Source: an uncultured Cellvibrio sp. (GTDB taxonomy: Bacteria > Pseudomonadota > Gammaproteobacteria > Pseudomonadales > Cellvibrionaceae). From it: a DNA stretch of 16,095 nucleotides. Below the pieces are notes generated by a model. The model made no database searches, was not told where the DNA came from, and saw only the letters and a list, made by a program, of their open reading frames with translations. Below are positions 1 through 7,691 of the stretch, piece by piece. How positions within the stretch are numbered: the stretch's first letter is position 1; each line of letters begins with the position of its first letter. The stretch is from NCBI GenBank assembly GCA_946886255.1, contig CAMPIG010000057.1, forward strand, positions 1 to 16,095, given 5' to 3'. A program made the translations under genes and the position numbers.

Positions 1-33
1 CGGGCCCCCACCCAAGTCCCAGCAGCCAACCGT

Positions 34-459
34 CTAGAGCAACGCTTGTTGATTATCCCCGGTTTCTGCTTCATCGGAATCATTCGCCTGATCAAGCTCG
101 GCGTCGAGGTTAATATCGGCAGCGTCTTCGTCTTCTGTTGCATCATCATCATCGGTATCGATGGTTGCATCATGGGTTACGGCTTCCTCGGTGAACAGTG
201 ACGCAGACCTTGGCTGCGCATCGGGCAGACGTTCGGGCTCAATCACCGGCAAACCTTTCTCATTGACTTTGCAGCTCACGACCTTGATACGTTGTGTGTA
301 GTCCTTGGAGCTGATCTCGAAGACTTGATTGACCGCTTCGTCTTTGTGCGGTGTCTTGAACAGGCTGGCGGGATCGCGGCCGTCCAGCCACTCTTTCTGG
401 CGCCCTAGGAAAAGTTTGTCATGATTTTGCAGGATAAAAAGCTCGCTCATATCACTCAT
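34..459 (-). CDS. Conserved hypothetical protein with acidic C-terminal tail
   Basis: Protein of 141 residues that I cannot assign to a named family. The first ~80 residues look folded and mixed in charge (LFILQNHDKLFLGRQKEW near the start, then a Lys/Val/Glu-rich stretch). From about residue 95 the chain is a low-complexity Asp/Glu-rich tail (DTDDDDATEDEDAAD around 101-115), probably disordered. There is no signal peptide or membrane segment, so it is likely cytoplasmic. Two ATG codons compete, at 459 and three codons later at 450. Neither has a clear Shine-Dalgarno; the longer form is given. It is divergent from oxyR across a 320-base gap. From memory, similar short proteins sit near oxyR/recG in pseudomonads, which supports a real gene. 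Function unknown. Confidence 0.7.
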   Translation of the reverse strand: MSDMSELFILQNHDKLFLGRQKEWLDGRDPASLFKTPHKDEAVNQVFEISSKDYTQRIKVVSCKVNEKGLPVIEPERLPDAQPRSASLFTEEAVTHDATIDTDDDDATEDEDAADINLDAELDQANDSDEAETGDNQQALL

Positions 460-779
460 GTCTATCGCTTTACTGATGTGGAGTTGGTTGCGGGTCGCGC
501 ACCCGGTTCCGAATCTGGCGGGATTGTTCAGTTTTCCGGGGATTCGTGCAAGCCCTATTTATAGGGATGAATGGATGAACAACAAGGGCGCCCGCAGAAG
601 ACTTGAATACCTGCCCTGTTTTGATCTGTGGCTAGCTTTAATAAAGGCGTATGATGTGTATGTGCGGCCTTCCGGCGCGCGTACCCGTGGTGGGCTATGC
701 TATCCCGATAGACACGCTTCGGATTCACCTAGGCCGCCTGCCATCCGGAATAGCAACAACCGTAACGGAAACCTGATCC
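460..779. promoter_or_regulatory. Divergent intergenic region upstream of oxyR
   Basis: This 320-base stretch separates the divergent hypothetical gene from oxyR, so it must hold promoters for both. I see two short inverted repeats: CCCTAT-TT-ATAGGG at 553-566 and CTATC-CC-GATAG at 700-711. The second overlaps a TATGCT hexamer (696-701) that could serve as a -10 box for oxyR, but no convincing -35 box precedes it. Autoregulation by OxyR is usual in the family. However, the spacing of the CTAT/ATAG half-sites here does not fit the classic four-element OxyR site. I see no RNA gene. An open frame from 458 into oxyR is judged spurious. Confidence 0.4.
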
Positions 780-1757
780 ATGACTCTCACCGAACTGCGT
801 TATATCGTCACCCTCGCGCAGGAGCAGCACTTCGGCCGTGCCGCTGATCGCTGTCATGTCAGCCAGCCTACCTTGAGTATTGCGGTAAAAAAGTTGGAGG
901 ATGAGCTGGGAGTGGCCCTGTTTGAGCGCACCAAAACCCGCGTGCAACCCACGCCGCTTGGCGAACAGATTGTGGCCCAGGCTCATCGGGTGCTGGAACA
1001 AACCGCCGCAATCAAAGACATTGCCGATGCCGGTAAAGATCAACTGAGCAGCCCGTTGGCAGTGGGTGCAATCTTTACTATCGGTCCCTATTTGCTACCG
1101 CAGTTTATTCCTCATTTACAAAAGCTCGCCAGCCGCATGCCCTTGTATGTTGAGGAAGGATATACCGCGACTTTGGGCAAGAAGCTGCGCAATGGTGAAC
1201 TGGATGTAGTCATTGTGGCGCTGCCTTTTACCGAGCCGGATGTGGTTACCCAACCCTTATTTGACGAGTCCTTTGTGGTGTTGATGCCCCACAATCATCC
1301 TTTGGCTAATAAGGATGCTATAGACCCTCGCGATCTCGATGATCAGGATGTCTTGTTGTTAGGTGAGGGCCATTGTTTCCGCGACCAGGTGCTGGCGACC
1401 TGTCCGCATCTGCAATCCACCGAAGAGCGTGCGTCCAAGCGTATTCACACGGCCGCCGAAGGCAGTACCCTTGAAACACTTCGCCACATGGTGGCTTCGG
1501 GCTTGGGGATAACCATTCTGCCCCTGTCTGCCGCGCAGACGTCATTGTATGCCCCTAATTTGCTGGTGACCCGCCCGTTTACCGAGCCAGCACCCAAGCG
1601 CACCCTGGCGCTCGCCTGGCGCGCCAGCTTTCCGCGTCACAAGGCGATTGATGTCTTGCGCAAGGCGATCCAGGCGTCCAGTGAAGCCTATTGGAATTAC
1701 AGTACCCAGCGTGAACCTGGGGCATCAGGGCTGATGGTGGAAAATAATCAGTGGTAA
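780..1757 (+). CDS. oxyR: OxyR, LysR-family peroxide-sensing regulator
   Basis: LysR-type regulator of 325 residues. OxyR senses H2O2 through a reversible disulfide and activates catalase, alkyl hydroperoxide reductase and related defence genes. The N-terminal winged helix-turn-helix spans about residues 1-60 (FGRAADRCHVSQPTLS at 18-33). The periplasmic-binding-protein-like sensor domain follows from about 90. The decisive feature is GHC-FRDQVLAT-C, with cysteines at exactly 199 and 208, the redox pair of E. coli OxyR. The segment STLETLRHMVASGLGITILP (229-248) is also family-typical. At 325 residues it is about 20 longer than E. coli OxyR (305), the excess being a C-terminal tail. The ATG start matches the family N terminus (MTLTELRYIV). 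A halogenase gene follows after 31 bases on the same strand and may share its transcript. Confidence 0.96.
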   Translation: MTLTELRYIVTLAQEQHFGRAADRCHVSQPTLSIAVKKLEDELGVALFERTKTRVQPTPLGEQIVAQAHRVLEQTAAIKDIADAGKDQLSSPLAVGAIFTIGPYLLPQFIPHLQKLASRMPLYVEEGYTATLGKKLRNGELDVVIVALPFTEPDVVTQPLFDESFVVLMPHNHPLANKDAIDPRDLDDQDVLLLGEGHCFRDQVLATCPHLQSTEERASKRIHTAAEGSTLETLRHMVASGLGITILPLSAAQTSLYAPNLLVTRPFTEPAPKRTLALAWRASFPRHKAIDVLRKAIQASSEAYWNYSTQREPGASGLMVENNQW

Positions 1758-1788
1758 TCCACCCGCTAACAGAAACAGAACGCATGTT

Positions 1789-3288
1789 ATGAAACCTATA
1801 AAAAAAATTGTCATTGTCGGCGGTGGTTCATCCGGGTGGATAGCGGCATCGATGTTGTCATTTCATTTAAAGAATGACCTGTGTCAGATTGAATTAGTGG
1901 AGTCCACCGAGATAGGCACTATCGGCATCGGTGAATCCACGGTGCCGCCGTTTGTTGGCTTGATCCAACGCCTGGGGATTGATGAACAGGACTTTGTGCG
2001 CGAGACCCAGGCCACTTATAAGCTCGGGATCAAGTTTGTTGACTGGCACCAGCGCAACGAAAAATATTTCCATCCTTTTGGTGTCATTGGGAAAAAAATC
2101 GGTAATCACGACTTTTACCAGTGCTGGCTCAAGGCGCGTATGCAGGGTGACGCATCATCCTTGCAGGATTTTTCGCCGTGTAATGTTATGGCGGAAAACG
2201 GCCGTTTCTTCCTTCCCAAAAAAGCACAGAATACCCCGATCGGCGGTGCCAATTACGCCTTGCACGTGGATGCCAGACTGGTGGCGCAATACCTGCGCCG
2301 ATATGCCGAAACCCGCGGTGTAAAACGCACCGAAGGTGTCGTCCAGCAGGTTACTCAGCGTGATAACGGTTATATCGACAAGGTGGTGTTGGCGGATGGT
2401 CGGCAAATTCAGGGAGATTTCTTTATCGACTGCACCGGCTTTAAAGCATTGCTGATCAATAAAACCTTGGGCGTAGGTGTTGATGATTGGTCCGACTTTT
2501 TACCCTGCGATCGCGCCATCGCCATCAAAACTGTACAGACAGAACCCACCTTGCCATATACCTTGGCCACCGCGCGCAAGGCAGGCTGGACCTGGCGAAT
2601 TCCGTTGCAGCATCGCATCGGCCACGGCTATGTGTATGCCAGCCGTTTTTGTAGTGACGCGGATGCCAAATCAACGTTGATGCGTGTTATCGACAGTCCC
2701 ATGGTCGAGGAGCCCCGGGTGATTCCCTTTGTCACTGGACGGCGGCGGGAGATGTGGAAAAACAATTGCCTGTCCCTCGGTCTGGCGTCGGGTTTTGTGG
2801 AGCCGCTCGAGTCCACGGCGATTCATCTGATTGCGCGAGGTATGGATTTCTTCCTGCGCTATTTCCCTGACCAGGATTGTGATTCCGGATTAATCCGCGA
2901 GTACAACCGGCGCATAGCTGGTGATTACGAAGAAGTGCGCGATTTTATTGTGCTGCATTACTGCGCAACCCAGCGCCAGGACACGCCGTTCTGGCGCTGG
3001 TGCCAACACATGCCGTTGCCAGACTCGCTCAATGAGCGGATTGAATTATTCTGTGGCCACGGCGCGTTGCGCGAAGGGGTGGATGAGTTATTTCGCAGTG
3101 CCAGTTGGCAATCGGTGTTTGAAGGGATGGGTATTCGCCCGCGCAAACATTGCCCGCGCGTGGACAACGTGGATTTTGCGCAGATCGGCGAAACCCTGAC
3201 GCGTGCCAGGGCGGCGATTCACGGCATGGTCAAAACCCTGCCGACCCACGATGAATTTTTACGGCATCAGCTCAAGCTGGAGCCCTGA
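1789..3288 (+). CDS. Flavin-dependent tryptophan halogenase family protein
   Basis: Protein of 499 residues of the Trp_halogenase family (PrnA/RebH-like). These enzymes use FADH2 from a separate reductase, O2 and halide to halogenate indoles or other electron-rich aromatics. Visible marks: FAD-binding GGGSSG at 11-16; GIGESTVPP at 46-54; a lysine at 78 in ATYKLGIKF, matching catalytic Lys79 of PrnA/RebH; the halogenase-specific WxWxIP motif as WTWRIP at 267-272; and GFVEPLEST with Glu341-Ser342, matching PrnA Glu346-Ser347. Length is close to the family norm (about 500-540). No signal peptide, so cytoplasmic. The ATG has only a weak upstream purine stretch. No flavin reductase, SapC, TonB receptor or biosynthetic cluster lies nearby, so the substrate cannot be inferred; free tryptophan is not assured. 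It could be co-transcribed with oxyR. Family assignment is firm, substrate unknown. Confidence 0.93.
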   Translation: MKPIKKIVIVGGGSSGWIAASMLSFHLKNDLCQIELVESTEIGTIGIGESTVPPFVGLIQRLGIDEQDFVRETQATYKLGIKFVDWHQRNEKYFHPFGVIGKKIGNHDFYQCWLKARMQGDASSLQDFSPCNVMAENGRFFLPKKAQNTPIGGANYALHVDARLVAQYLRRYAETRGVKRTEGVVQQVTQRDNGYIDKVVLADGRQIQGDFFIDCTGFKALLINKTLGVGVDDWSDFLPCDRAIAIKTVQTEPTLPYTLATARKAGWTWRIPLQHRIGHGYVYASRFCSDADAKSTLMRVIDSPMVEEPRVIPFVTGRRREMWKNNCLSLGLASGFVEPLESTAIHLIARGMDFFLRYFPDQDCDSGLIREYNRRIAGDYEEVRDFIVLHYCATQRQDTPFWRWCQHMPLPDSLNERIELFCGHGALREGVDELFRSASWQSVFEGMGIRPRKHCPRVDNVDFAQIGETLTRARAAIHGMVKTLPTHDEFLRHQLKLEP

Positions 3289-3313
3289 TTCGCGAGATCA
3301 CGCGTCGCTCAGA

Positions 3314-4603
3314 TCAAGGCGCCACAGCCAAATACTGGCCATTCAATAAATAATCGCTGCTGATCACCGCCACGCTGTGCGATGGATACACCTCGCGCAA
3401 TTCGATACGTGTCTGGCGATCCACCAGGCGTGTGTCGTAAAGCTGATATTCACCGTTGATGGGTTGCACAACCAGTTGGTACAAGGCCAGCGTGTCACCT
3501 GCACGCAGACCGTTGTTGGCGCCGCTATGCAACAGAATCTGTTGCTGGCTCGGTCGGCTCTCCACCCGTGTGATATAGGGCTGGCATTGAATGGCTGCTG
3601 CCAATTCGGCACCGGCTTTGCTCACTAAACCGCTGACCTGCTCGCCGTAATCGCTTTCCCAAAATAACGCCGAACCGAAATCCACATCTCGTCGACTGCT
3701 GATGCCCCAGATGCCAACGGTATCGTAGCGCTTCTGAAATAATACCTGGCCGGTAAAACCATCGCGCAAGTTGAGGTGAAAACTGAAGTGGCGGTCCCGT
3801 TTGTCAAAGCGTGTCTTGAAACCGAAGGTATCGTGTACGCCGTTGACAAAGCGGGTATACAAACCCGGCGCATAAGTCGCACCGGGGTGGGCCATGGACA
3901 TATCCAGAATTTCCCCAGTCACCACGAACTGGGTGCGATGAGTGCGGGCCAGTTGCTGAACCTGGTTGGTCACGCGCAAGCCGTTGGCATCACCGGGCGC
4001 GGCGAGACCCTGCGAAAGTTGCACTGGCGTCAGGATGGCGTGCCTGGTTTGTAATTGTTGACTTAGCAGTGAGGGCAAGCCTTCCTCCACCTGATGCAGT
4101 CCACCGGCTTTGGATGAGTCTGCTTCTGTGCGCGTAAAACGCGTTATGGCGATGGCTTTGTGATACGGACTTTCTGGCGCATGGGCGCACTGATTGCGGC
4201 GACCGGGATGCTCGACATCCTCGCTATAGCGGGTGTTGGAATTAGAGACAATAAACGCTGTCGGATGGGAGCGATTGCCGAGGGATTCTGCATCCGGTTT
4301 GACCGCAATATTCTTGGGTAGTGGAAAGTCCCGGGTTGGTTCGTGCGCTTCGGCAGGCAGCGGTTCTATTGTTGAAGACGATTCTGCAATTACAGGTTCT
4401 GCGATTGCAGGCTCTGTGGTCAAAGATTCAGTAGTGACAAGAGGTTCTGTGATAACAAGAGGCTCTTCGCTCAACACCGGGTTTTCTGTTGCGGTGAAAT
4501 CCCCGAGCGAGAGCGATTCCTCGGCCAGCACACTCAGACTGCTGAACAACAAAGTAGCAGCCAAAAGTCTGGTCAGACGGCAGCAAATAAGACATGCGTG
4601 CAT
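3314..4603 (-). CDS. FlgT-like flagellar assembly protein (exported)
   Basis: Protein of 429 residues starting at the ATG at 4603, chosen because GAGGAA lies 6-7 bases upstream and a signal peptide begins there (hydrophobic LLAATLLFSSLSVLA, cleavage near residue 27). A longer frame from a GTG at 4699 would bury the signal and is rejected. Residues ~40-90 are a Glu/Pro/Thr-rich repeat-like linker (EPLVITEPLVTTES). Residues ~145-340 resemble the CsgG-like middle domain of FlgT (HKAIAITRF, QFVVTGEILD). The C terminus (~350-429) resembles its SH3-like domain (HSGANNGLRAGDTLALYQL). FlgT forms the H ring around the flagellar basal body in Vibrio. The usual FlgT N-terminal domain is not evident. A sigma-28-type promoter upstream supports a flagellar role. 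It converges on the halogenase gene with a 25-base gap. A generic CsgG-fold surface protein is the alternative. Confidence 0.68.
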   Translation of the reverse strand: MHACLICCRLTRLLAATLLFSSLSVLAEESLSLGDFTATENPVLSEEPLVITEPLVTTESLTTEPAIAEPVIAESSSTIEPLPAEAHEPTRDFPLPKNIAVKPDAESLGNRSHPTAFIVSNSNTRYSEDVEHPGRRNQCAHAPESPYHKAIAITRFTRTEADSSKAGGLHQVEEGLPSLLSQQLQTRHAILTPVQLSQGLAAPGDANGLRVTNQVQQLARTHRTQFVVTGEILDMSMAHPGATYAPGLYTRFVNGVHDTFGFKTRFDKRDRHFSFHLNLRDGFTGQVLFQKRYDTVGIWGISSRRDVDFGSALFWESDYGEQVSGLVSKAGAELAAAIQCQPYITRVESRPSQQQILLHSGANNGLRAGDTLALYQLVVQPINGEYQLYDTRLVDRQTRIELREVYPSHSVAVISSDYLLNGQYLAVAP

Positions 4604-4689
4604 GAAAATTCCTCGCCCGGTGATGTTGGCGGCATAAGCAAAATGTTTTAGGGTGGCGTGGACAATGAGAAAATTTGCCCTTTCACAGT

Positions 4690-4716
4690 TTGTCGGCACC
4701 GGGCGTAATATCTTTA
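4690..4716 (-). promoter_or_regulatory. Candidate sigma-28 (FliA) promoter for the flgT-like gene
   Basis: On the minus strand TAAA (4716-4713) is followed by exactly 15 bases and then GCCGACAA (4697-4690). The enterobacterial sigma-28 consensus is TAAA-N15-GCCGATAA, so this matches all of the -35 core, the spacing, and seven of eight -10 bases. Transcription would start near 4683, giving a leader of about 80 bases before the ATG at 4603. The site lies just upstream of, and divergent from, the lipoprotein gene. Seen directly in sequence; function inferred. Confidence 0.6.
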
Positions 4717-4737
4717 AAACAATGGAGAATAATCCTG

Positions 4738-5205
4738 ATGACCCGTCAGTTCTGCCGTTCAGCCATGCTGGCTGTTCTGGTTCTTAGCCTGTCAGCACTA
4801 TTAGCCGGATGCGGTACACCGGGCCGGAGTTACGCCAAAACTGGCATGCAGGAGACGTTGGAGATCGATATCTTGCGCAACAACAGCAAGATGTTTGTCT
4901 ACCGGCTCAAGTGGCCTGATGATGCTATCCCCAATCATATTCGTATTGCGCGGCACAGCGGGCCTGACCAACCGAGGAATGTGGGTGGGGTAGATACTAA
5001 CCGCCACACTTACGAACGCTTACAGCAAAATGCGGCCTACGTGGTCAAGAATATGAATTATTGTCGGGATGGTTATATCGAACTGGACCGCAGCATTTCG
5101 CGCTACCACTTGTGGTTAAAAGGTGAATGTAAGGAAAGTGCGAACGCGGCGGATCGGCAACAATTTGCGGACCAGGAAATACTGGCTGTCAATCCGGATA
5201 TCTGA
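4738..5205 (+). CDS. Predicted outer-membrane lipoprotein, unknown function
   Basis: Lipoprotein of 155 residues. The ATG at 4738 was chosen over an upstream in-frame TTG (4675) because GGAGA sits 9 bases before it and because a typical lipoprotein signal starts there. A positively charged N terminus (MTRQFCR) precedes a hydrophobic core and the lipobox LLAGC, with the lipidated cysteine at 25. Gly at +2 rather than Asp favours sorting to the outer membrane. The mature part (~130 residues) is soluble and moderately conserved-looking, with Tyr/Arg-rich segments (ERLQQNAAYVVKNMNYCRDG) and two further cysteines; I recognise no family. It is divergent from the FlgT-like gene with 134 bases between starts. 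A flagellar partner role, as for FlgP-type lipoproteins, is possible but there is no motif evidence for it. Confidence 0.75.
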   Translation: MTRQFCRSAMLAVLVLSLSALLAGCGTPGRSYAKTGMQETLEIDILRNNSKMFVYRLKWPDDAIPNHIRIARHSGPDQPRNVGGVDTNRHTYERLQQNAAYVVKNMNYCRDGYIELDRSISRYHLWLKGECKESANAADRQQFADQEILAVNPDI

Positions 5206-5263
5206 GTATGTTGGGCGAGTGGACATGATCGATGTCTGCTCGCGAGCCGCCCGCGCTTTCCGC

Positions 5264-5269
5264 TATAAT
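5264..5269 (+). promoter_or_regulatory. Perfect -10 box (TATAAT) upstream of rlmI
   Basis: TATAAT flanked by GC-rich sequence (CCGCTATAATCGCCC) lies 44 bases before the rlmI ATG and would start transcription near 5276. No recognisable -35 box is found at 16-18 bases upstream. Either the -10 alone carries the promoter or it is assisted by an activator. Confidence 0.5.
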
Positions 5270-5313
5270 CGCCCACCTTTTCTTGCCCTCTTCCCTGATC
5301 ATTGGATTCCCTC

Positions 5314-6507
5314 ATGTCCCTGCCTGTCCTGATTCTCAAATCCCAAGCCGACCGCCGCCTGAAACTGGGCCACCTCTGGATATACAGCAATGAAGTGGAT
5401 GTGGAGCGTTCGCCACTGAAAACCTTTGAGCCAGGACAGCAGGCGTTGGTTACCAGCCACAACGGCAAGCCGCTCGGCATCGCACTGATGAACCCCAATG
5501 CGCTGATTTGCGGGCGTCTGATCAGTCGCAATGAAAAATATCCGCTTAACAAATCGCTGTTGGTACATCGCATCAATCAATCCCTCGCGCTGCGCGAATT
5601 GACGTTCGACCAGCCTTATTACCGCCTGATTTTCGGCGATGCCGATTTGCTGCCGGGTTTGGTGGTGGATCGCTTCGGGGATTATCTGGTGGTGCAGATT
5701 GCCAGCGCCGGGATGGAAGTGGTGAAGAACGAGATTGTCGAAGCCTTGGTACAAACACTCAAACCCAAGGGCATTTTGTTGAGCAACGATCACAGCGCGC
5801 GTGCACTGGAAGCTCTGCCGGAATATGTTGAAGTGGCTTATGGCGATGTGCCGGAACAGGTGGAATTGATGGAAAACGGTACGCGCTTTCTCGCACCCGT
5901 GCGCGGCGGGCAGAAAACCGGCTGGTTCTATGATCACCGCGTGAATCGCGCGCAGCTGCAGGCATATGTGAAGGGCAAGCGCGTGCTGGATGTGTTTTCT
6001 TATATTGGTGGCTGGGGCGTGCAGGCAGCCCAGGCTGGTGCCCGCGAAGTCGTGTGTGTGGATGCTTCGGAAGCGGCGTTGGATGGTGTCGAACGCAATG
6101 CGGGATTAAATGGGGTGAGCGAGCGCGTCAGTACCATTCAGGGTAAGGCGATAGAGGTGATGAAGCACTTGATTGCCCAGGACGAACACTTCGATGTGGT
6201 CGTGCTTGATCCGCCAGCCTTTATCAAGCGCCGCAAAGATCAAAAATCCGGCGAGGCGGCTTATCGCCACGTCAATGAATTGGGGATGCGCTTGTTAGGC
6301 CGCGATGGGCTGCTGGTGTCGGCATCCTGCTCCATGCACCTGCAACGCGATACCCTGCTGGATATTGTGCGTGGCGCGGGTCGCCATCTGGATCGTCATG
6401 TGCAAATTATCGGACAGGGTGGCCAAGGGCCGGATCATCCGGTTCACCCGGCAATTCCTGAGACTGATTATCTGAAAGCCGTCTTCGCGCGAATTTACCT
6501 TCCTTGA
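5314..6507 (+). CDS. rlmI: RlmI, 23S rRNA m5C1962 methyltransferase
   Basis: SAM-dependent methyltransferase of 397 residues. In E. coli RlmI methylates C1962 of 23S rRNA at carbon 5. An N-terminal PUA RNA-binding domain (about 1-80; GHLWIYSNEVD at 19-29) is followed by the EEHEE-type middle part and a Rossmann-fold domain. SAM motif I is VLDVFSYIGGWG (224-235). Motif IV is DPPAF (299-303). Motif VI SCSMH holds the catalytic cysteine at 339, as expected for an m5C enzyme. GGQKTGWFYDHR (198-209) is highly typical of this family. The ATG at 5314 is preferred to an in-frame TTG four codons earlier; the Shine-Dalgarno is weak either way. Length matches E. coli RlmI (396). It converges with the imelysin gene across 20 bases. 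Confidence 0.93.
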   Translation: MSLPVLILKSQADRRLKLGHLWIYSNEVDVERSPLKTFEPGQQALVTSHNGKPLGIALMNPNALICGRLISRNEKYPLNKSLLVHRINQSLALRELTFDQPYYRLIFGDADLLPGLVVDRFGDYLVVQIASAGMEVVKNEIVEALVQTLKPKGILLSNDHSARALEALPEYVEVAYGDVPEQVELMENGTRFLAPVRGGQKTGWFYDHRVNRAQLQAYVKGKRVLDVFSYIGGWGVQAAQAGAREVVCVDASEAALDGVERNAGLNGVSERVSTIQGKAIEVMKHLIAQDEHFDVVVLDPPAFIKRRKDQKSGEAAYRHVNELGMRLLGRDGLLVSASCSMHLQRDTLLDIVRGAGRHLDRHVQIIGQGGQGPDHPVHPAIPETDYLKAVFARIYLP

Positions 6508-6527
6508 TAAATACTGAGGCCCGGCCG

Positions 6528-7646
6528 CTACTCCTCGACCGGTTTCTCTGTCGCCAGTGCGGCAGCCAAAACTGGCAATTGCTCCAGTAATTCGCTCAGC
6601 TTCCCCGTATTAATCCCGTCTTTATCCTGAATCAATTCACCCAAATCGGCGATGAGACTCTGGAGCAGCTGACCCCATGTCGGATCAGCAGCCGCGCCGC
6701 CCAGATGACTCAGCAGAGGGGATTCTCCCTGAGTCATTAAGGCTTCAAGACCAATCAATACTGCCAAATTGTGCTGCAGCGTATCGCCCGCGAACTGGTT
6801 GTGGTGAGTGGCGCGGTCATGGGCTATCGCCTGGGTCAGTTGATCCGGTAACTCAAGGGCGAGGAGTTGATGCGCCGTGTGCTGAATGAGTTCCAGTCGA
6901 GTCTTCGGCGGGAGTTGTAGATAATTTTGACTGATTGGGCTGAGAGGATTTTGCCAATCCTGCCGCAGGCGTTGCACATCATCAGCCAATAGTTGGTTCA
7001 CCAGACGCAACACAGTCCGGCGCCGATTGTTGGGCAAGTCACCCGTTGTGAGTCCCGCGGCATTCTGCTCGGCATTGATAGTGGTTATCGGCAGAAAATC
7101 GTTGAATGATCGCTGACCGTATTCACCCCATAGCAGAAACTCCAGTGCATGGAATCCGAGGCTGACTTCGCTGGGATCAGTCAGGCCATGTTGCTGGCGT
7201 AAATTGTCAGCGGTAAGCACGATGGAAATATCATTAACGATCCCGCTGAATGGATAATCCTGCACTGCATCGAGATACCCTGGCTGAAGTTCGCGCGCGT
7301 CAATAGAAAAATAACGCTGGTTCAGCGCCGTAAAGCGGCGCGGTTGCACTTTGGCCAGTGTGACCCAGGCGGCGTGCTGTTGCCATTGCTGATGGCAGTT
7401 GCGCCACTCTTGCCGCACGTTCGCCAAGCTTGCTTCGGACGGTTCAGCCAAAAACAGATCAAGTTGGGCGGACAGGCTGCGGCTTGCCTGTTCTGTGTTG
7501 ATCAGGGACTGAAGGCCTAGCTCCCAGGCATAGCGGGTGGACTTATCCAGTGGGTCATCCGTCGGAGAATCAGCGGCAATAGCGCCAGATGTGCAGCATA
7601 AAAGTGCAATTAGCAGGGTGAAAGCGGTAGTGAGAATGTGGTTCAC
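6528..7646 (-). CDS. Imelysin-family (peptidase M75-like) periplasmic protein
   Basis: Protein of 372 residues starting at a GTG. A signal peptide with core LLIALLCC and cleavage after AIA (near residue 25) sends it to the periplasm. No acceptable lipobox is seen, since Leu or Cys precedes the cysteines. The imelysin signature GxHxxE is present as GFHALE at 164-169 within LGFHALEFLLWGE, together with the family-typical WRNCHQQW near 81-88. The rest is predicted all-helical, as in the two four-helix bundles of the family. Relatives (IrpA, insulin-cleaving membrane protease, algal p19-like) are tied to iron uptake, and peptidase activity is doubtful for many of them. The frequent partners (di-haem peroxidase-like protein, DUF1513) are absent here. 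The gene lies 45 bases behind the HAD phosphatase gene and may share its transcript. No Fur box was identified. Confidence 0.88.
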   Translation of the reverse strand: MNHILTTAFTLLIALLCCTSGAIAADSPTDDPLDKSTRYAWELGLQSLINTEQASRSLSAQLDLFLAEPSEASLANVRQEWRNCHQQWQQHAAWVTLAKVQPRRFTALNQRYFSIDARELQPGYLDAVQDYPFSGIVNDISIVLTADNLRQQHGLTDPSEVSLGFHALEFLLWGEYGQRSFNDFLPITTINAEQNAAGLTTGDLPNNRRRTVLRLVNQLLADDVQRLRQDWQNPLSPISQNYLQLPPKTRLELIQHTAHQLLALELPDQLTQAIAHDRATHHNQFAGDTLQHNLAVLIGLEALMTQGESPLLSHLGGAAADPTWGQLLQSLIADLGELIQDKDGINTGKLSELLEQLPVLAAALATEKPVEE

Positions 7647-7691
7647 GATAGTGTGAGATAGATCCCTGAACAGGTGGTTGGTTGTTGTCCA

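Noticed and set aside
553..711. OxyR binding site from the CTAT/ATAG elements at 553-566 and 695-711
   Set aside because: The known site needs four tetranucleotides spaced by seven bases. Spacings here are 2, 4 and 9 bases, so it remains only a pair of short inverted repeats.
458..847. Open frame of 129 residues on the plus strand before oxyR
   Set aside because: It overlaps the oxyR start, has no recognisable domain or ribosome site, and its Arg/Pro-rich translation looks like non-coding sequence.
4604..4699. GTG start at 4699 for the FlgT-like gene
   Set aside because: It would bury the signal peptide 32 residues inside and begin within the candidate sigma-28 promoter.
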